64,000 nt of DNA from Gnetum montanum (taxonomy: Eukaryota > Streptophyta > Gnetopsida > Gnetales > Gnetaceae), in the NCBI GenBank assembly GCA_015680685.1, contig MNCI01014592.1, positions 246,398-310,397 of the forward strand, given 5' to 3'. Both the position numbers and the translations under genes were made by a program. The notes below the pieces were generated by a model. That model did no database searches, was not told the origin of the DNA, and was given only the letters and a program-made list of their open reading frames with translations. This document shows positions 21,849 to 33,878 of the stretch, piece after piece (within the stretch, counting starts at the first letter, position 1; every line of letters starts with the position of its first letter).

Positions 21849-22904
21849 CAACAATAAGTCCCAGTCTATGAGAGCGCATCATAGCTCTCCAAAGCACCAA
21901 AGGTAATTAGTCACAAGAGCCCACCAACATGCACAAACCATTAGAAGCCCACAATCATGAAAGCATCAGCTCAAGTGTTTCGAGCACATTCAAGCCCACC
22001 AAGTGAGGCCACCAAGAGAATCACACTTTCTATATCTGTAATATCATTTATGCAAGGATGGATCACCATCCCAACATTTTGACAACTACTCCATGATCAC
22101 ATCCAACATGAAAGAGCGAGTCTAGGTGCCAATACCCAGAACTCGACTCAAATCCTCCGCTAGACATCATATTTATTTGACTTTTAGCCACCATCGATCA
22201 TCTGTGAACAAGATCTTTGATAGTCCAAGAACACAAGAGAATGTGTTCCCAAGATTTGTCCTGTCTCAAGGACGTTCATCAAGCATACACCATCAAGGAA
22301 TGCCAACATCAGTAAGAACACATGGCACCAGTTCAAGAGCATCATGGGCAAGGACATGCCCTGGTCCATTCGTTACAACACCGTATCACAATTAAAAAAT
22401 TTCTCATGAGGTTTTCAGCAGAATTATACATCAAGGAAAAAAGGCCATTTACAACATACAGCAAGGGCACTTCAAAACAAGTACCAGGAAAACACCATAC
22501 ATCAAGCTTAGCCTTGTCACAATGTGTGGCATAGGCCTACAACCAGGAGATAAACTGAGTCACACAGGCAATACAACCAGAAGACAAACTGAGTCACATA
22601 GGCAATACATCCAGCACTTTTAAGTGCATACAACCGAATTGAGAATACCACAAGGATACATTTTGCACACCCAAGGATAGGATTACATTCATATATGGGA
22701 ACATACATGGTATTTGGGAATACTAACCAATCCTAAAAGGCTATAGGACAAACTACCCAAGCCCATCCTAGGCTAAAGGATTTAGGCCACCAACAGCATA
22801 CCATGTAGAACCATGTTGTTCTGAGAAAAACCTATCTCTTTCACAAAGCGTAAACAATCATCTGTCAATGCACACTGTCTCAGAAGCTTCATGATCTACC
22901 GGCA

Positions 22905-23048
22905 CACTGAACCGACTGCACGGGTAACCTTGAACAAAAACGATTCGACACACTGAACTGATTGCACGAGTAACCTTGAACGGAAACGATTCGACACACT
23001 AAATCGACTGCACAGGTAACCTTGAACGAAAATGATTCGAGACACGAA
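22905..23048. repeat. Three tandem copies of a ~60-bp unit in the LARD interior
   Basis: The unit carries ACTGCACGGGTAACCTTGAAC followed by AAACGATTCGACACACTGAA. It appears near 22916, 22962 and 23008 with small differences, the last one decaying. The position is close to the 5' third of the minus-strand element. Confidence 0.75.
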
Positions 23049-24926
23049 TGCAACGATTGAATAACGAAACACACCAACTGAGTATCCACCATCCTGCCAT
23101 AGTGGGACCTCATTGCATTGGCCACTCCTGGGCCATCAGTATCCGACATGGCCAAGGATACCATTTCATGCCATCTGCTAGCCCAATACCTGTAGGGTCT
23201 AGGATAGATCACCGTCCTCTATTAGTGCTTCCCTAGCACTGAGAGGCAAACAAATCATAATGTACCTACTGATCCATCACAGCCAAGGTACTGATAAATC
23301 CACAACCCAATGTTGGTATTCTGAGACCAAATAATCAATTCATGAAGGTCTCAGGAGCACATATCTTCCCCATAGACATAGTGCTCACAGAATCAACTGA
23401 GGTCACCACTGGCTGCATCTTTGTACCTATGCTACCTACAAACACTGAGACACAAGCTCAGAAACATAGAATTTAGCAAGATCATGATTAGCACAATAGC
23501 CTCATGTAACCATCAAGCATGATCATATAACAAGGTCATATCACTCTTGCACATTATAAAATTTAAGACCTCAACAACATGTATACAAATCAATCATGCA
23601 AAACATTGATGGAGGAATCTAATCCCCACTCAAACAAACGATTTCATCATGAGACACACCAAGAGAGAGATAGCACTCTCAGAATTTCAAGATTCACACA
23701 CAACAATCATACCCAGCAACTAACACTGGTCTCAACTAGGACCAAAATTTCAACACACTCGTATGAGTCATGGGCAATAGAAAATCATCAACTCAACCCA
23801 AAAATAAGGAGGAAGTCCAAGGTCTATTCAACAACAAGTCTGCATCAAACCAATTCTTGCAACAATGAGCAACATCACCGAGGATGCTTTCACAAAAGGA
23901 CTCTCATCAAACAAGGTGAGGTCTCAACAAGAACCAACAATAGGATGACCCACACCAATAGTCTTCGAATCAAAGTGACCAAGAAATGTCATTAATCAAA
24001 ATAGTGATGCCACAAGCCCAAAGCGTAACAACACCAGCTCAACAAAGGAGCACAACTCGCAAGGACCTACAATAAGGGCAATCATGTCTCATGCACAAGA
24101 AGTTGTCAAACAAGACAACAACCGTTTGTCTTTGGAATGACACAAACAACCACTGCACCCTCAACATTTCCAACAATAAGTCATCATATCATGTAAAACA
24201 TTAAGCCTTGTGTTACGAACAATAGACGCAACCATGATAACACGCATGCAGAATTTGAAAGCGCAACCAAGAAGACACGCATACAAAAATAAACAAACAT
24301 ACAATCACAAACACGAACGTACGAAGTCTACTAGCAATGGTCTTAGTCCACCCAGAACAAGGCTCACCAAGAGCACATGTTCAAAATACCTCCATCCTGA
24401 GGTACTTGGGAACCATCTTGTTCCCATTTCTATATTCCCATACTCACTATATCTAGGGTGAGTAGGAGTGCCAAGGATATCATATCCTACACAATTCAGC
24501 AAATGCCATCTCGAAACATGTCATCTGGGTGGAAACCGAAGTGGAGACTCGGTCCGATTCATCCCAGATGAATCACTGGAGACCTGAGATGGGAGCTCCT
24601 TGAGAAACAAAATTCTTGAGTTGCCAATAGAACTCCTCTTAATCATATCGCATACAATCATAACTAGTCCAACCACAAGTAAACAAGTGGAGGACATCAC
24701 CACAACACCATCGTTTATATCCTTACGAAGAGCAACACATCAATTGCTCACAATTTCTCATCTATCCTCTCAAGAAGAGCAGAGAACATTACCATCAAGA
24801 AGCTCTTCAAAGTACAAAAGGATATGATCCTAGATCACCTAGGTATCAATCCGAAGGGACCATTAACCAAACAAGCTCAATGGAGAATCACAACCAAAGA
24901 GCACAACCATATCACAACACAATTTC

Positions 24927-24944
24927 GAAAACGCTCTGATACCA
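24927..24944 (-). other. LARD primer-binding site (tRNA-Met type)
   Basis: The minus strand reads TGGTATCAGAGCGTTTTC two bases from the LTR. TGGTATCAGAGC is the common plant tRNA-iMet primer site. Confidence 0.85.
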
Positions 24945-24946
24945 TC

Positions 24947-25529
24947 TATAACAACGTTTCCCCGATGTTGCTCGGCATCCCAAGGAATTCAAGAAGATCC
25001 AATGGATCTGGGGGGAAGACCTGGGGAATATGCCTCCAAGCAAGCAAGTAACTCACGAGTGAGTGCAAGCAGAAGCATAGCTTCTGAACGTACACGACCA
25101 CGCACCTCATGGAGGGAAACCAGCTCCAAAACGAGAACCATACAAACAAGCACATACACACAACCTTGTAGACAACACCGATGAAAGGGAAGACAATGCA
25201 CCTACAAGGGAAGGTGCCTCACCCCTAGACCCCTCACGATCTGGTACAAGGTGTGGCCTGGCACCACATCAAAACTATCCAGTCTTGGTTGCCTACATAT
25301 CTATGACCACCGTAGAATCATGGCCATGTAGTTCTCCCTAGAGAAGAGGGGAATGAAGAGGACTTAGAAGAGAGTGCAACAGGAGAGTGTCCTATTGCTA
25401 GCTTGGTACCACCAAGCCGGGGTGGGTTTTGTAACACTTGAGAGCCACCCGAGGGTGCCTCAGAGTGTTCCATGACCCCCGAACCATGGGGAGAGCCCAA
25501 GAGAACCACCACTTGGGACATCTCTCACA
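24947..25529 (-). repeat. LARD 5' LTR (right)
   Basis: It reads TATAACAACG (start, TG to TA change) to TCTCTCACA on the plus strand, the same length as the left LTR. ATAAG follows. Confidence 0.9.
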
Positions 25530-25534
25530 ATAAG

Positions 25535-28500
25535 TCTTACTTTACTTATTCCATTGTAACCTTTTTATGTTTCACTTTTCTTATTCCATTGTAAGTTTCT
25601 TGATTGCTTTCTCTTTTTCTTTAAGAAGCTAGACCAAGCTATGTATAGCACATCTTGGGTCTTGACTTCTTTTTTAAAAAATTGGATCCTATGTTACAGT
25701 GATCACATTTATTTTTGAAACAACTGATTAAATCCTAATGTTCTTATTCATACTTTTGACTTAGAACATTCTTTCTTCATACTTTTACAAATCATTTGTG
25801 TTTGTATCTTCTACCTCACAAACATTACCTGTAGATGTTATTCCTATGTCACTTTCTCATTTCTCTTATTCTTATATCCATACTTATTCTACCTTTTATT
25901 TTTTACCACACATTTATTTTGATAAGGGCTTAAGTATAATACCCCTATTAATTATTTATAAAATCTTATAAATAACTAATAAAGATGGTACAAAACCCCA
26001 AGGATTTGGATTTAACCTTAATTTACAAATTCAAAAGAAGTCATCAAATAGATAAAAATTATTGATTAGAAGCATAAATACAGTAAAGCAATATAGTGTA
26101 GCTAAATTTCATATTACTCACATGTATAATTAAATAAAATTTATATAGAGAAAAAAAGAGATTTACATAGCCAAAAAAATGTAAATGTCCAAAAATTTCA
26201 TTAGTTACATCATAAAATATTATGTAAAATAATAATCCTAATGACACTTGTTTCATCTTAACCAAACATTTAAAAATAAAGATATTTAATTTGGCATTTT
26301 ACCAAATTAAATAATATAATTAAAATAATAATTAAATAAAATATTAACATATCATAAATAATATTAACTTCTCCCCAACATATAGTACGCATCGAAATGA
26401 AAAATATTCTTGACAATGTCACAATGCAAATGACATTGACAACAATTTCGTATCTATCATACTTTATTATTTATTCACAAAAATAGGTACATGACTCAAG
26501 TAGTACAAGGTTTCTATTTTACAAAAATGCAAAACATACAAAAAAAGAATTTTCAAGTTTATAGGGTCCATCTTGTACAACATTAATCCATCTTTTGTCC
26601 CATGTCCCTTTTTAGTGTTTCAATGTCTACTCAGGGCTTTCTACATTGACATGCATGAAGAGTCGGAACCCCTCAAATAAGAAAGGTTATTTTATTTTCC
26701 TACTCATGGAGCATAAAGGTAATGGACCAAAAGTCTCACGATATGGCTAGGTAAAGGTTTCCAATTAAATATTCAAAAATGTTTCAAAGTCTAGAAATGT
26801 CACAAATTTTCCAATATCCTAAAGAAATAAAAAAATCCAAAGAATATATATATATTATCCAAGCATCTCTGAAGGCTAGTTCTTGGTTACTCTCACTACC
26901 AAAAGAATATATTGACAACTCTTGAAATAACCTCACTACTATCATTGTATTATCCTTTTAATTATTTAATGTCCAAAGATATCACAAATTTGTTCAGCAA
27001 CAATCCAAAGAGCATATATTTTATCCAGGCATCTCCAAAGGCTAGGTCTTAGTTATCTTCATTATCAAAAGAACACATCAACAAGTCTTGTATTAACTTC
27101 ACTACTATCATTAGATTATCCTCATGACCCCAAACAAGCCACTCGTGGCTAGGTCTTGGTGATAGCTTCATTACTAACATCCTTAACGACTAAGGCACAT
27201 GTATCATTGGAAGGATAGATCTTAACTATATTTCACTACATACCGCTAAACTCAACTGCTTAATGCCATGATCTCGACTAGTTTCCAGCCTCACATGAAC
27301 TTATGAATCAATATCCAAGGTAATAAATCTATTCAAACCCTTGTTCCCATGAGGTGGGTCCTAGTAAAGAACAATCCACTACAACATGCAAACAAGGGCA
27401 TCTAAAGATTGACAACTCCCACTATCAACTAAGAAAAGGTCCCATAAATATTATTATTTTACTTTAAAAATCCAAGGATTTCCAAAATAGCCAAAATTCC
27501 ATAATAACCAAAAAACCACAATTCTTGTAAAATCATGTTTATAGCAAGAGCTAATTTAAAATAATCATAAAATATCTGAGCAAGTTGGGCAAAGTTTCTA
27601 TAATTCCAAAAATTCACTAGAAGATCTAAACAAAATTAAAATTCCAATTTTTATATAAAAACAAGCCCAAACTAACAAAAATTTGGTAGATTCTCCACCT
27701 AGTGATCAAAATCGTAAAAGAGTATGAAAATGCCAAAAAGCAAAAAAAAAAAGCATACAAAATTTACAACAAATAAGATAGACACATGAAAATAAAAGTA
27801 AAATAAACTTTCTTACAAAATCCACAATAAAATAAAGTAGCTATGTAAAAAGGAAAGTAAAATAATCTTTCTTACATGATCCACAATAAAAGAGGACAAC
27901 TACATAAAAAGAAAAGTAAAATAATTTTTCATACTTATGTTGGTAGGGCTTTCAAAATCTTCTTATGTTCTTTTCTTTTCCACCCAAATGCCCAAAATCA
28001 ATTTGTACTTTGCTTTGAACAAACGTGCTAAAAACCCTTCACAACTCAAAATTAGACATATTGAAATCCACAATCTATTTACAAGTGAAAAAATCACATG
28101 CAATGTGACACTTAGGCTTGCTACGTGTTAAAAATGAAAGAAAAAAGGCCAAAATTAACTTAGAAACGAAGAAACAAGGTGAAAAAATGATTCTTGTTAT
28201 GGAAAAAAACCTAGAGCGTAAGCAAAACAAAGCAAGAAATAGAGGCAAGGCAGTGAAGAAAAGATATGTAAATAACATATATAACTAACTTAACTTTTAT
28301 ATATGAGCCGCGTTACTTTTACAGAACTACCTTTGACCTTTTTCTTTTTGAAATTTTACTTTTAATTTTTTAAAAAATCATTTTTATAAGTTCTTCATGG
28401 TTTTATAGCTTCAATTAATACCCTCAAGGTTTAATATTTATAACATGTACATTGAGACTCCAAATCAAATTTCATTTGAACCTAGGAAATGCTTATTAAG

Positions 28501-28780
28501 TGTTTTACCTAATTATATGTTGAAATCTTATCTAAGCTTCACTCATCATAGTTGCCTAGTTCAAATACCGAAAGTTTTACAATATTTTTAGCAAACTAAA
28601 AATGTGATATCTCGAAAACTATAACTTCATTTCTAGAAAATCAAGGACCAAAGCTAACATTTTCAAATGTCTCGAACACATCAGTAAGATCATATTTTGG
28701 GTTAAACATCATTCTAAGATACTTCTTTAATAAATATGATTTCTGCAATGTTTAATTATAATTAAAAATAAACATCAAAT
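25535..28780. other. AT-rich interval with a tandem duplication
   Basis: No gene is recognised. About 115-120 bp at 26845-26960 (ATCCAAGCATCTCTGAAGG to TATCATTGTATTATCC) is repeated at 26997-27122 with roughly 150-bp spacing. A-rich runs fill 27700-27900. The block ATGATATCTCGAAAACTATAAC-like (about 28600-28625) resembles LTR or satellite sequence, but no borders are visible. Confidence 0.5.
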
Positions 28781-28785
28781 CTTAG

Positions 28786-29636
28786 TGATGAGTGGCAAGG
28801 TACCCTTACACTCAACCATACGAATACGAGCGTTTCACACACACGATCCGGTCGAACTCCACAAATAGGCTAGTTGTGGTATTTAGACAGTTATCCTTAG
28901 GTAGTAGTTCACTATCTTCCCACCTGGACTAGTATTAGCTTTGTCACGTATGGTTTAGTCTAGAGTGAGGTGTATGATGGGTTTCTAATCTAACGCTACT
29001 CCTGAAGACAATGGAAAGTAATATTATCTAAGCTAAGAGAGAAGGGTGAGAGAATCTAAACGAGCCTAAGTGTCATGAGCATCTGTTCCTTGATTATCCG
29101 TACACATCTTGAACTTCGTGCACGACTACCATTGGGATTACCAAGCACAGATCCTAGGTATGCTACTAGGTTACCAAGTAGTCACACTTAAATGTTCGTA
29201 ATCAAGTCGTACTCATTCCGTGTTTAACATGAGTTTAAGGATGAGAGAGATTAACTAGGAAAGCAGTAAATAAGAATAACAATTAATTAATTAATTAATT
29301 AAACTAAGTGAATGCTGCAATGATGAAGTAATCTCGATCTTTATTTCTGGTCATGTGCCTGTCCAAGTACATCACACTCAAATAAAGAATGTCGTACAAT
29401 TACATTCACCACACTGTGGGCATACACTCAGAGGAAAAGGGAGAGAGGAAAAACAACTAAAACTTAACACTTAAACTAAAATTGACAAAAAGCTGACTTT
29501 CTCTCATCTACCTGCCTCTTATTTATAGATGAGGAGACAGGCTCCGATATCGCGAGTGCGATATCGTGGGTGCGATATCATGGGTGCGTTATCGTGGGTG
29601 CAGTATCACAACTGTCAGAAAATTCATGACTCATCA
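28786..29636 (-). repeat. Element A left (3') LTR, 851 bp, subtype A
   Basis: Plus-strand ends are TGATGAGTGG and GACTCATCA. TATTTATAG (TATA complement) is near 29519-29527, next to an array of GCGATATCG-like units at 29549-29612, including GATATCGCGAG and GATATCGTGGG. It shares with E1 the block ATGATGAAGTAATCTCGATCTTTAT at 29320-29344. Confidence 0.85.
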
Positions 29637-31542
29637 TACCCCCACAACTGAATGAAAACTCGTCCTCAAGTTTCTTACAAAATATTGAGAAGGTATGGTA
29701 TTATTGACTTGAATAGAACTAATGGTGAATGGGATGACATGTGAACGGATCATCATTACAGAACATGACAAAACTGGTGTTCACGACAACAAGAGTGAAC
29801 ACTTTATACATTTGACATCAGGCCTTATTTGGCAGCTGAGAGAGAAGAGAGAAAAGAGAAGAAGTCTGTTGCTGCCAATGCCAATATTATGCCTTTTGTT
29901 ATCCATCTGTAAGTGCGCCATCAATCTTGTTCCTTGCATAACTACTTTAGCATCGATCCATTCCAAGTGTTCCCTCCAGATCCAATCCGTTGTTGTATGA
30001 TTGCCATCTGCACACACAACAAGGTCTTATATTAGCAAGGGTAAATGAATCATAATGCAATTGATACCTTGCTTCGGTGTAAGTTCCATTGGCTAAGTTG
30101 TGATATGGCTGATATGAATCTGGAGATACAATATTGGTGACTACCAAAGGTGTAGGGGTTTGGAAAAAAAATCGAAAAAATTAGACCAGGACCCCCATGA
30201 CTGAGAGTAAACCTCCGGTAGCGAGAGAATGGAGAAAAAGAAAAGGAATAAGAAGGATGAAGGAAAAGAGACAACTGTAACATCGATAAAATGGATGTCA
30301 AGATGGGAATGAACAAAATAAATATTGATTGCAAAAAATGTTTAAGGAAAAGAAATTAATTGATGTACCAAAAAGGAATGTCAGTGGGTCCTCCCCAAAG
30401 CAGGCTCATGTCCTTAATGTCTTGACAAACCCACATTCAAAGAGTCCGTAGGCTCTAGAAATGTCAATTGGAAGCAAGAGTTAAAGTCTTAACCACAAGA
30501 GTTTACCAAAAAGAAAACAATGCATCAACCAAAATATACACTAATGATACAACAGATAATGAGGTGAACAATGGAGAAAGAATGATGGAAAGAAGAGAAT
30601 GGAATGGAGTCTCAAGAACAAGGTGGTATATAGCCCCTTGTGTATTTAATGATTAATGTGACTTAGTAGATCCCATTCCAAATTCGGCCTCAACAAACCA
30701 CATCCAGTGACTTCGCATTAATGCATTTGGCCAATCCATCCACTTGAGGTAACAAGAATGCATTCCTCAAAGAGCCACCACCATTCCAATGAAACAAGGG
30801 AGGAGAAAGTAGGAAGCGAGGAAGGGCCTTAATTAGAGGAAACATGTTTTTAGTTCCATAACCAATGCTTGTAGCCTAAATGATTATTTCGTGTAAGGGG
30901 TGTGCTTTGAATTCCCACTGTTTTTGTTGTTTTTTTTTCATGAGAATCACACCCTGCAAAGACTTATTATTTTTATTTTTATTCACTCATCTTCCCGATA
31001 ATTGGGTAACATCGAAATGGTAAGAAAACTCAAGAAGAAAACATCCAAGCACCCAAGAGAATGGCCAGCACAAGCACATCAAGTTCCCTTGAGGCCACAC
31101 CCTTTTCAATCCTTGAGTCCTTCATTAGTTTGAGAAATGCCCAGTCATCGATTCGTTGATAGTTCTTATTATTTTGAAGAAACAAACTGTACAGTTCCAA
31201 GCCAAGAGAGCCCATAGAAATTTATGGATGCGTGGATGATGTGGACTCATTACCTGCTATATCAAAAGGACCATACCTTAGTATCAACATCGTGACTTAA
31301 AGGTAAAAACCAAATATTAGCAACCAATAAAAAATAATTCATACCATTATTAAGAGCACTTATTGGGTGACAAACTTAACAAAATGGATAAGACACACAC
31401 ATACGCACATAAATAAAAGAAAAAGTATAAACGATGTTGTAAAACAAAAATAAGAAAAGTTAAAGAAATTTGTAAAAAAAAATGTGTAAAAAAAAAATTT
31501 GAAAAGATACTGAGGGCCTCAAATGATTAGCATAGGTGGCCA
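29637..31542 (-). other. Element A polypurine tract, broken 3' ORF and conserved non-coding region
   Basis: TACCCCCACAACTG is the polypurine complement. A minus-strand ATG at 30007 sits directly after GTGTGTGCAG (acceptor-like) and starts MAIIQQRIGSGGNTWNGS. It then shifts frame because one base is missing relative to element B, and stops. The rest is the family's 3' non-coding region, with TCCTCCCCAAAGCAGG near 30391 and T/A-rich runs near 31470-31500. No other coding sequence is seen. Confidence 0.65.
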
Positions 31543-33243
31543 TCTCCTGAAACACCGTGAAAATTACAGGTCAGCCTCAGGCGAAGATTCGTAATTTGAG
31601 CAAGAACGCACCTCGAATTTGTTCAAAGGACAAGTTTACGCTCCATCACGCGCGGCAGCGTGATGAGCGTAATAGGCTCCGAGACAGCTAAGGGCGAATT
31701 TGTTCAAGGACAAGTTTACGCTCCATCACGCACGGCAGCATGATGAGCGTAATAGGCTCCGAGACAGCTAAAGGCGAATTTGTTCAAGGACAAGTTTATG
31801 CTCTATCACGCACGGGAGTGTGATGAGCGTAATAAGCTCCAAAACAGTTGAAGGCAAAATCCAGAGAGGCATGACGAGTCGGCACTCTTTTCTTGCGGCG
31901 CATACATAAGTGCCTTTACGCTCGTTACGCGGTGGTGCGTACCAGTGCGTGGTTCATGATCCAAGTTGCACGCACCTTACGCTCCACTACGCGCCGCTGC
32001 GTGGTAAGCGTAAGTTATGCATTATTTACGCTTTATCGCGCGCAGTTGTGTGATGAACGTAAGTTAAAACTTTGTTCACGCTTCACCACGCACGGCTGCG
32101 TAGTGAGCGTACATTACATTTACGCTTTGCCACGCACAGCTGCGTGATGAGCGTAAGACGATCTTGAACTCATTGTTTTTACGTCAGTGCGTTCATACAC
32201 GCAACACAAAGCGAATAAGCGCAAACACAGCCGAGACACGCCCATGGGCCTGCTCTTTACACGCACAGCACGCAAACGAGCGTGTTGTGCGTAATCGCAG
32301 TTCGACGAGTGTGTTGTGCGTAGTCGCAGTTCGACTTAAAAGAATCTCACCAACAGGATTCGCGACATTCGGGCCCACATCATCAGGGTTGCGCGTGTCG
32401 CGGCCTATAAATACTCCAGCTGACAAATATACAAAGGGGGGGGATTTTTGGGGGAAAAGGAGCAAGTTGACAAGTTGACGAACCATAGCACCAGAGCACT
32501 GATCGCTTTTTGTTGGCAGCAGATCAAGAGGACAAGAGCATTTTCTGAGCAAGGGAACACTCATCGCCTTGAGCAGAGAAATAAGAGCAACCTTTTGGTC
32601 ATCGCTGCAAACACGATCCTTTAGCAGAAACAGAACACAGCACGCCTGAGTCCTAACAACAGATCTACCCGAAGCAAAGAAGCAGAACGGGAATTGCAGA
32701 GTCGTCTCGCCCAGTTAGCAGGTTCTATCGTTCAAAAGATCGACAGACTTCAGAGCTTGACCATTCCTGCACCTAGGGTTTGGGTCTACAAGGTAGATCG
32801 GATTTCTGTCCACACAGTTTTCTTGTTGTTTTGTGCTCATTTTGTATCCAGTTGTTGGGGTTTTCTCCCATTGTAACGTAATATACACGCAAGTATACAT
32901 CTGATCCAGCATTGAAACATAGATCTTTGATCTTTGCGACATCCACTTGTTTTTCTCTCCCGGTTAGCATCTTTCCGGCGTTTTACCGTTATCTTCGTAG
33001 CGATCCACCTACGTCGTTGTCTCCCCGTTTTACGATCTCTCGCAATAAATCATGTCACGCAAAAATCCGTAATCGTCACCGCTTTTACTGACCCGTAAGT
33101 CCCTGTCTGATCGACAAGACCGTTCAGGGCACCGCGGATTCGTTTTTCCAGCTTAGCCCTCGCGCGGATCCGTGGTTAAAGCTGTGTACACGGAATTTCG
33201 GTCGGTATTTCCAGCTGCCGACGTTTTCCATTGTTACATCTCC
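31543..33243 (+). mobile_element. Solo LTR of a second family, 1.69 kb, with U3 hairpin array
   Basis: Sequence 31548-33238 starts TGAAACACCG and ends CATTGTTACA (TG..CA with near-matching 7-bp inverted ends). It is flanked by TCTCC at 31543-31547 and 33239-33243. It interrupts element A exactly where element B is continuous. GC content is well above the surroundings. U3 holds eight or more imperfect palindromes from 31635 to 32158, then TATAAATA at 32405-32412 (plus orientation), a probable R region, and AATAAATC near 33043. No internal region is present, so it is the product of LTR-LTR recombination. The family is not recognised. Confidence 0.85.
31635..32158 (+). repeat. Hairpin array upstream of the solo-LTR TATA box
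   Basis: Units of about 38 bp run TTTACGCTCCATCACGC, a short loop, then GCGTGATGAGCGTAA, so each can form a stem of about 15 bp. Units start near 31635, 31715, 31794, 31915, 31979, 32029, 32077 and 32121. The first three lie in ~80-bp tandem repeats that also include GGCGAATTTGTTCAAGGACAA. A different pair of ~28-bp direct repeats (GAGCGTGTTGTGCGTAATCG) follows at 32278-32335. Confidence 0.8.
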
Positions 33244-33873
33244 CCCATGACTAAATTGAAAGGGAGAGATCTGAAATAATGAACATTTGTTTGAATTTTT
33301 TAAAAGTGTCCAACTTCTCCCAATTAATGTTTTCAAGTTAAGGGGTGGAAGTTGGCAACACTCATACTCCAATGTATCTATGCTTTCAGAAGGAGTTGTT
33401 CCCCTAGTTAGTTCCATGCATATTGGGGGTTGCTCTCTTAATTAGCTGTCAACCATTGGGTGTTATCTTGTTGTGTGGTTGCTACATACAGGCACCTTTG
33501 TATCTAAGTTTCTTGGGCACACCGGTTGCAAACAAGAGATGTTGAACACTTCTGTACATCATCACCCTCTATATCACTGTATGTGATGCATGGAACTTTC
33601 TTCTTCACGATATTTCCATAAATGTTTTCCTTAGATATTTCCAAGGAAAGATCACGGATTCCTAGCCATGCATTTATGGTACTTAGCCATGCCCTCCCCA
33701 ATATAATTAGGAAGTCCCCTTTATTATTGTTGACTTCTATCACTAAGAAATCAGCTGGGTATGACCAACCATACACAGTGGTAACAATGTCCTCCACAAG
33801 TCTTAAAGGGACAGTGATGGACTGGTCAGCCAACTCTAATTGAATATTGCTCTTCTTAAGTGGAGGTAGGTTC
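33244..33873 (-). pseudogene. Element A protease, C-terminal half, and trailing peptide
   Basis: Read on the minus strand from the element B border: AWNLPPLKKSNIQLEL, then GWSYPADFLVIEV, then the ILGRAWLSTINAWLGI block of retropepsin-like proteases. A Cys-containing tail and a final LPPLNLKTLIGRSWTLL segment follow, ending near FSHGG. The N-terminal half, with the active-site region, is at 41215-41300, separated by the 7.3 kb element B. Stops or frame changes occur after CAQET. Role: cleavage of the gag polyprotein. It is now split. Confidence 0.8.
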
Positions 33874-33878
33874 CATGC

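Larger units (their letters stand above)
19157..25529 (-). mobile_element. LARD-like non-coding LTR retrotransposon, 6.4 kb
   Basis: Two 583-bp LTRs (19157-19739 and 24947-25529) are nearly identical by eye and flanked by the target duplication ATAAG (19152-19156, 25530-25534). Orientation is minus. Next to the right LTR the minus strand reads GATGGTATCAGAGCG, a tRNA-Met-type primer site. Next to the left LTR the plus strand reads ATCCTCCCCCACAT, the complement of a polypurine tract. The 5.2 kb interior has no gag, protease, RT or integrase motif in either strand, only short random frames. It therefore fits a large retrotransposon derivative that depends on another element. Equal LTR lengths and few differences suggest that it is younger than its neighbours. 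The autonomous partner is not identifiable here. Confidence 0.85.

Noticed and set aside
22126-23236. Gag or pol inside the LARD
   Set aside because: I looked in both strands for zinc knuckle, protease DSG/DTG, RT FDD and integrase DNG patterns and found none.
23579-23995. 138-codon plus ORF in the LARD interior
   Set aside because: It is on the strand opposite to the element, with Thr/Asn/His-rich composition typical of CA-rich DNA and no motif.
26059-28278. Small hydrophobic minus ORFs 26059-26265 and 28075-28278 as membrane peptides
   Set aside because: Phe/Leu/Ile-rich frames arise by chance in AT-rich DNA. There is no conserved start context or partner exon.
31635-31840. CRISPR-like array (repeats with palindromic units)
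   Set aside because: The repeats are contiguous ~80-bp tandem units with variable hairpins, inside a TG..CA LTR with TCTCC duplications in plant DNA. There are no unique spacers or cas genes.
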